Origin: Bacteroidales bacterium
Lineage (GTDB): Bacteria > Bacteroidota > Bacteroidia > Bacteroidales > Dysgonomonadaceae
Direction: 5' to 3'
NCBI GenBank assembly: GCA_012798745.1
Contig: JAAZMQ010000055.1
Location: forward strand, 1-10,182
DNA: 10,182 nucleotides
Position 1 is the first letter of the stretch, and the number at the start of each line of letters is the position of its first letter. Positions 7,745 through 10,182 of this stretch are shown here, piece after piece. The notes under the pieces are model-generated. The model did no database searches. It was not told the origin of the DNA and worked only from the letters and a program-made list of their open reading frames with translations. The position numbers were made by a program, and so were the translations under genes.

Positions 7745-8983
7745 TTATAAATCGGTAGCGATCTTTTCCATAATTTGGTGCGTGGCTCCGGCATTGCTCA
7801 AAATATAATCTTCGGCTTCATTACCTGCCGCAGAAAGCATTTCCGGCTGTTCTGCAAATCTATCCATCAGTGCATTGAATTCTTGCTTATCATGAATAAC
7901 AAATCCGCCACCTTTTTCAATAAGATCGTGTGCTTCGCGAAACTTTCCGTAATTAGGACCAAAAATTACCGGAATGCCATAAACTGCTGCTTCGGGCAAG
8001 TTATGAATACCCACACCAAATCCTCCGCCAATATAAGCCACATCCCCATAACGATAAATGGAAGAGAGCAACCCGAAACAATCGATGATCAAGCAATCCT
8101 TATCCCGAATGTTTTCTTCTGTGGCAGCAGAATAGCGTATATAAGGGCGTTTCAATTTTTTTTCTATGTCCTCAAGATGCGATTCGTGTATTTCATGCGG
8201 AGCAACAATCAACTTTACGTGTTGGCGGGTATTGAAATAATCGATAAAAATATCCTCATCGGGAGGCCATGAGCTTCCTGCCACCAAAACCAATCCGTCG
8301 CCGCTTTTTTTATTCTCCGTAAAAGCATGCACAAGGGGCAGTTCCTTTGCCTGGCATCGAATCTCAATCACCCGATCGAAACGGGTGTCGCCCGTAACCG
8401 TTACCTGAGTAATACCCTGTTGGTTCAATAATTCTTTCGAATGTTCGTCCTGAACAAATATCTCTCGGTAAAAATGCAGGATTTTTCCGTAACGTCCCGC
8501 GTTTTTCTTAAAAAACGGTTGATTATCTCTAAAAATTGCCGAAATCAGATAAACCGGAATCCCCCTGAGATAGGCTTCATGAATGTAATTATACCAAAAT
8601 TCGTATTTAACAAAAACAGCAAGTGTTGGTTGGGCTATATCCAGAAACGCATTCACCCTGTTTGGTGTATCAAAAGGCAGATAGCACACAATGTCGGCAA
8701 ACGAATAATCTTTTCTCACCTCGTAGCCTGAGGGAGAAAAAAAAGTAAGCAATATCCGGTAAGCCGGATACTTCTTTTTCACCGTTTCAATCATCGGTCG
8801 AGCCTGCTCAAACTCTCCCAGCGACGCACAATGAAACCAAATGTATTGTTCATTCGGATCCCTCTTCTCTCGAAGAATCCGATACGTATCTTTCTGTCCA
8901 CGCACCATCAGCTTCGCTTTTTTATGAAAAGGCGAAACCAAATGAACCAACGAAGCGTATAAACGAATTATAAAGTTATACAT
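7745..8983 (-). CDS. waaA: 3-deoxy-D-manno-octulosonic acid (Kdo) transferase
   Basis: This 412-residue inner-membrane-associated GT-B glycosyltransferase (family GT30) adds Kdo from CMP-Kdo to the lipid A precursor, the first step of LPS core assembly. The N-terminal hydrophobic stretch (about 1-18) is the usual membrane anchor. WFHCASLGEFEQARP (about 49-63) carries the conserved SxGE motif, with Glu57 the expected catalytic base. Further signatures are VKYEFWYN (about 125-132), GDTRFDRV (198-205) and YIGGGFGVGIHNLPEAA (317-333), the C-terminal CMP-sugar binding region. The length is normal and no key residue is missing. The ATG overlaps the end of gltX by 8 bases (AATGTATAA contains both the ATG and the gltX stop), which suggests translational coupling. 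Whether it transfers one or two Kdo residues cannot be read from sequence. Confidence 0.95.
   Translation of the reverse strand: MYNFIIRLYASLVHLVSPFHKKAKLMVRGQKDTYRILREKRDPNEQYIWFHCASLGEFEQARPMIETVKKKYPAYRILLTFFSPSGYEVRKDYSFADIVCYLPFDTPNRVNAFLDIAQPTLAVFVKYEFWYNYIHEAYLRGIPVYLISAIFRDNQPFFKKNAGRYGKILHFYREIFVQDEHSKELLNQQGITQVTVTGDTRFDRVIEIRCQAKELPLVHAFTENKKSGDGLVLVAGSSWPPDEDIFIDYFNTRQHVKLIVAPHEIHESHLEDIEKKLKRPYIRYSAATEENIRDKDCLIIDCFGLLSSIYRYGDVAYIGGGFGVGIHNLPEAAVYGIPVIFGPNYGKFREAHDLIEKGGGFVIHDKQEFNALMDRFAEQPEMLSAAGNEAEDYILSNAGATHQIMEKIATDL
8976..8983 (-). other. 8-base gltX/waaA overlap
   Basis: The waaA ATG (8983-8981) lies in a different frame just before the gltX TAA (8978-8976). No Shine-Dalgarno is visible upstream of the waaA ATG, so ribosomes finishing gltX probably reinitiate here. 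Confidence 0.85.
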
Positions 8984-10182
8984 TGGGCGCAGGAATGGTT
9001 TCGATAGCTTTTTTTAAACGGGCAATGGTTTCTTCTTTACCTAGCAAAACGGTGATACCAAAAATATGAGGTCCTTTCCCTTCACCAACCAATGCCAGGC
9101 GGAAAGCATTCATCACATTGCCAAGATGGTATTCGTTGTCCCGTATCCATTTCATGATGATTTTTTCTTGATTTTCGGCAGAAAAATCATCCATTTTTTC
9201 CAGAATATCGATCAATTCGCGCATCTGATCCGGCGTCTCGGCTTTCCAACGTTTTCTCACCGTCTTTGCATCATAATCCGTAGGAGCTACAAAAAAATAG
9301 GACGATTGATCCCACAATTCATTGACAAAGTTTACCCGATCTTTCACCAATGCAACCACTTTTGTCACATAATCGCGCGAAGCAACAACGTTTTTTTCTT
9401 CCAGTATCGGCATAAACATATCCACCAGTTGCTCGTCGGGCGTAGCCAGAATATATTTATGATTGAACCAACGAGCTTTTTCGTAATCGAAACGCGCGCC
9501 GCTTTTGCTGCATCGTTCAAACGAAAATGCGTCAATAAGCTCCTCCAACGAAAAAATCTCCTGTTCCGTTCCCGGGTTCCAACCCAACAAAGCCAAAAAA
9601 TTAATCACCGCTTCGGGCAGATAACCACTTTCGCGGTAGCCCGAAAAAATTTCACCGGTTTCCGGGTCTTCCCATTGCAGCGGAAAAACAGGGAATCCCA
9701 ATCTATCGCCATCACGCTTGCTTAGCTTGCCACTCCCTTCGGGTTTAAGCAACAAGGGGAGATGGGCAAACTGCGGCATGGAATCTTCCCACCCCAAACT
9801 TTTATATAACCACACATGCAATGGTGCCGAAGGCAGCCACTCTTCGCCCCGAATCACATGGGTAATCTGCATGAGATGATCATCCACCACATTTGCCAAA
9901 TGGTAAGTAGGCAATTCATCGGCCGATTTATAAATCACTTTATCGTCCAACACCGAAGAATTGATGGTCACTTCCCCTCGAATAAGATCGTCGACTGTGA
10001 TATCAATGCCGGGCTCTACCTTAATGCGAACCACATATTGTGAGTGGCTGTCGAGGAGTGCCTGCGTTTCTTCTTTCGACAAGGTGAGAGAATTGCGCAT
10101 CTGCATCCGTGTTGAAGCATCGTACTGAAAATTGGGTATTTCTTTGCGTTTGGCCGCCAACTCTTCGGGCGTATCAAAAGCA
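8976..10182 (-). CDS. gltX: Glutamyl-tRNA synthetase, 5' end cut by window edge
   Basis: The frame is open to the right edge, with 401 residues in view starting at AFDTPEELAAKRKE. It is the C-terminal four-fifths of a class I aminoacyl-tRNA synthetase of about 500 residues that charges tRNA-Glu. Visible signatures are YHLANVVDDHLMQITHVIRG, the ATP-site GSGKLSKRDGD (the KLSKR form of the KMSKS loop, at 9714-9728) and INFLALLGWNPG, followed by the helical anticodon-binding domain ending IPAPNV. The HIGH motif lies beyond the edge. A TTG at 10160 is internal and is not the start. After the KLSKR loop there is a segment, FPLQWEDPETGEIFSGYRES, that I associate with Bacteroidetes enzymes. The gene is first in the visible cluster with waaA. 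The enzyme is discriminating or not depending on features outside view; GlnRS is unlikely given the motif pattern. Confidence 0.95.
   Translation of the reverse strand, partial: AFDTPEELAAKRKEIPNFQYDASTRMQMRNSLTLSKEETQALLDSHSQYVVRIKVEPGIDITVDDLIRGEVTINSSVLDDKVIYKSADELPTYHLANVVDDHLMQITHVIRGEEWLPSAPLHVWLYKSLGWEDSMPQFAHLPLLLKPEGSGKLSKRDGDRLGFPVFPLQWEDPETGEIFSGYRESGYLPEAVINFLALLGWNPGTEQEIFSLEELIDAFSFERCSKSGARFDYEKARWFNHKYILATPDEQLVDMFMPILEEKNVVASRDYVTKVVALVKDRVNFVNELWDQSSYFFVAPTDYDAKTVRKRWKAETPDQMRELIDILEKMDDFSAENQEKIIMKWIRDNEYHLGNVMNAFRLALVGEGKGPHIFGITVLLGKEETIARLKKAIETIPAPNV

Noticed and set aside
7775..8272. 165-codon open frame on the plus strand opposite waaA
   Set aside because: Antisense to conserved waaA motifs; no recognisable domain or start signal.
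9066..9725. 219-codon open frame on the plus strand opposite gltX
   Set aside because: Lies wholly antisense to the well-supported gltX frame; the translation is of low complexity, rich in His, Phe and Arg, and resembles no family I know.
1..10182. Mobile elements, CRISPR, defence or phage systems
   Set aside because: No direct-repeat arrays, transposase, integrase, terminal inverted repeats or tRNA attachment sites were seen on either strand; the genes are housekeeping types.

Overview
This window looks like a chromosomal, housekeeping-type segment from a low-GC member of the Bacteroidota, most likely Bacteroidales. The evidence is the style of the proteins: a GuaA with the N-terminal and C-terminal sequence typical of Bacteroides, a WaaA with the Bacteroidetes GDTRFDR motif, a receiver-fused PEP/pyruvate-binding protein known from that order, and a spermidine-type carboxy(nor)spermidine dehydrogenase. 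Candidate promoters fit the Bacteroidetes -7 consensus TAnnTTTG, and start codons lack clear Shine-Dalgarno sequences. I see no tRNA, rRNA, insertion sequence, CRISPR array, phage gene or other sign of recent transfer.

Layout, left to right. Positions 1-2304 (minus) hold the first 768 codons of a large PEP-synthase-like protein with two receiver-like domains ahead of an ATP-grasp PEP/pyruvate-binding domain; its 3' end lies outside the window. A divergent intergenic region (2305-2619) separates it from a plus-strand carboxy(nor)spermidine dehydrogenase (2620-3831). After 153 bases comes guaA (3985-5505, plus), encoding GMP synthase and preceded by a close match to a Bacteroidetes promoter. 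A short convergent gap (5506-5581) then meets a minus-strand cluster read right to left: gltX (glutamyl-tRNA synthetase, 5' end cut by the window edge), waaA (Kdo transferase, overlapping gltX by 8 bases) and a 7TM-HD phosphohydrolase of the PgpH type after a 90-base gap.

The genes cover central metabolism, polyamine synthesis, purine synthesis, tRNA charging, LPS inner-core assembly and probably cyclic-di-AMP turnover. Only gltX-waaA (and probably the HD gene) look like a transcription unit; the others are individually transcribed neighbours with no obvious shared pathway. I do not see convincing evidence of an undescribed multi-gene system. The two points that deserve follow-up are the receiver-PEP/pyruvate-binding fusion, whose biochemical role is not clear from sequence, and a set of substitutions at normally conserved positions in the glutaminase domain of GuaA.
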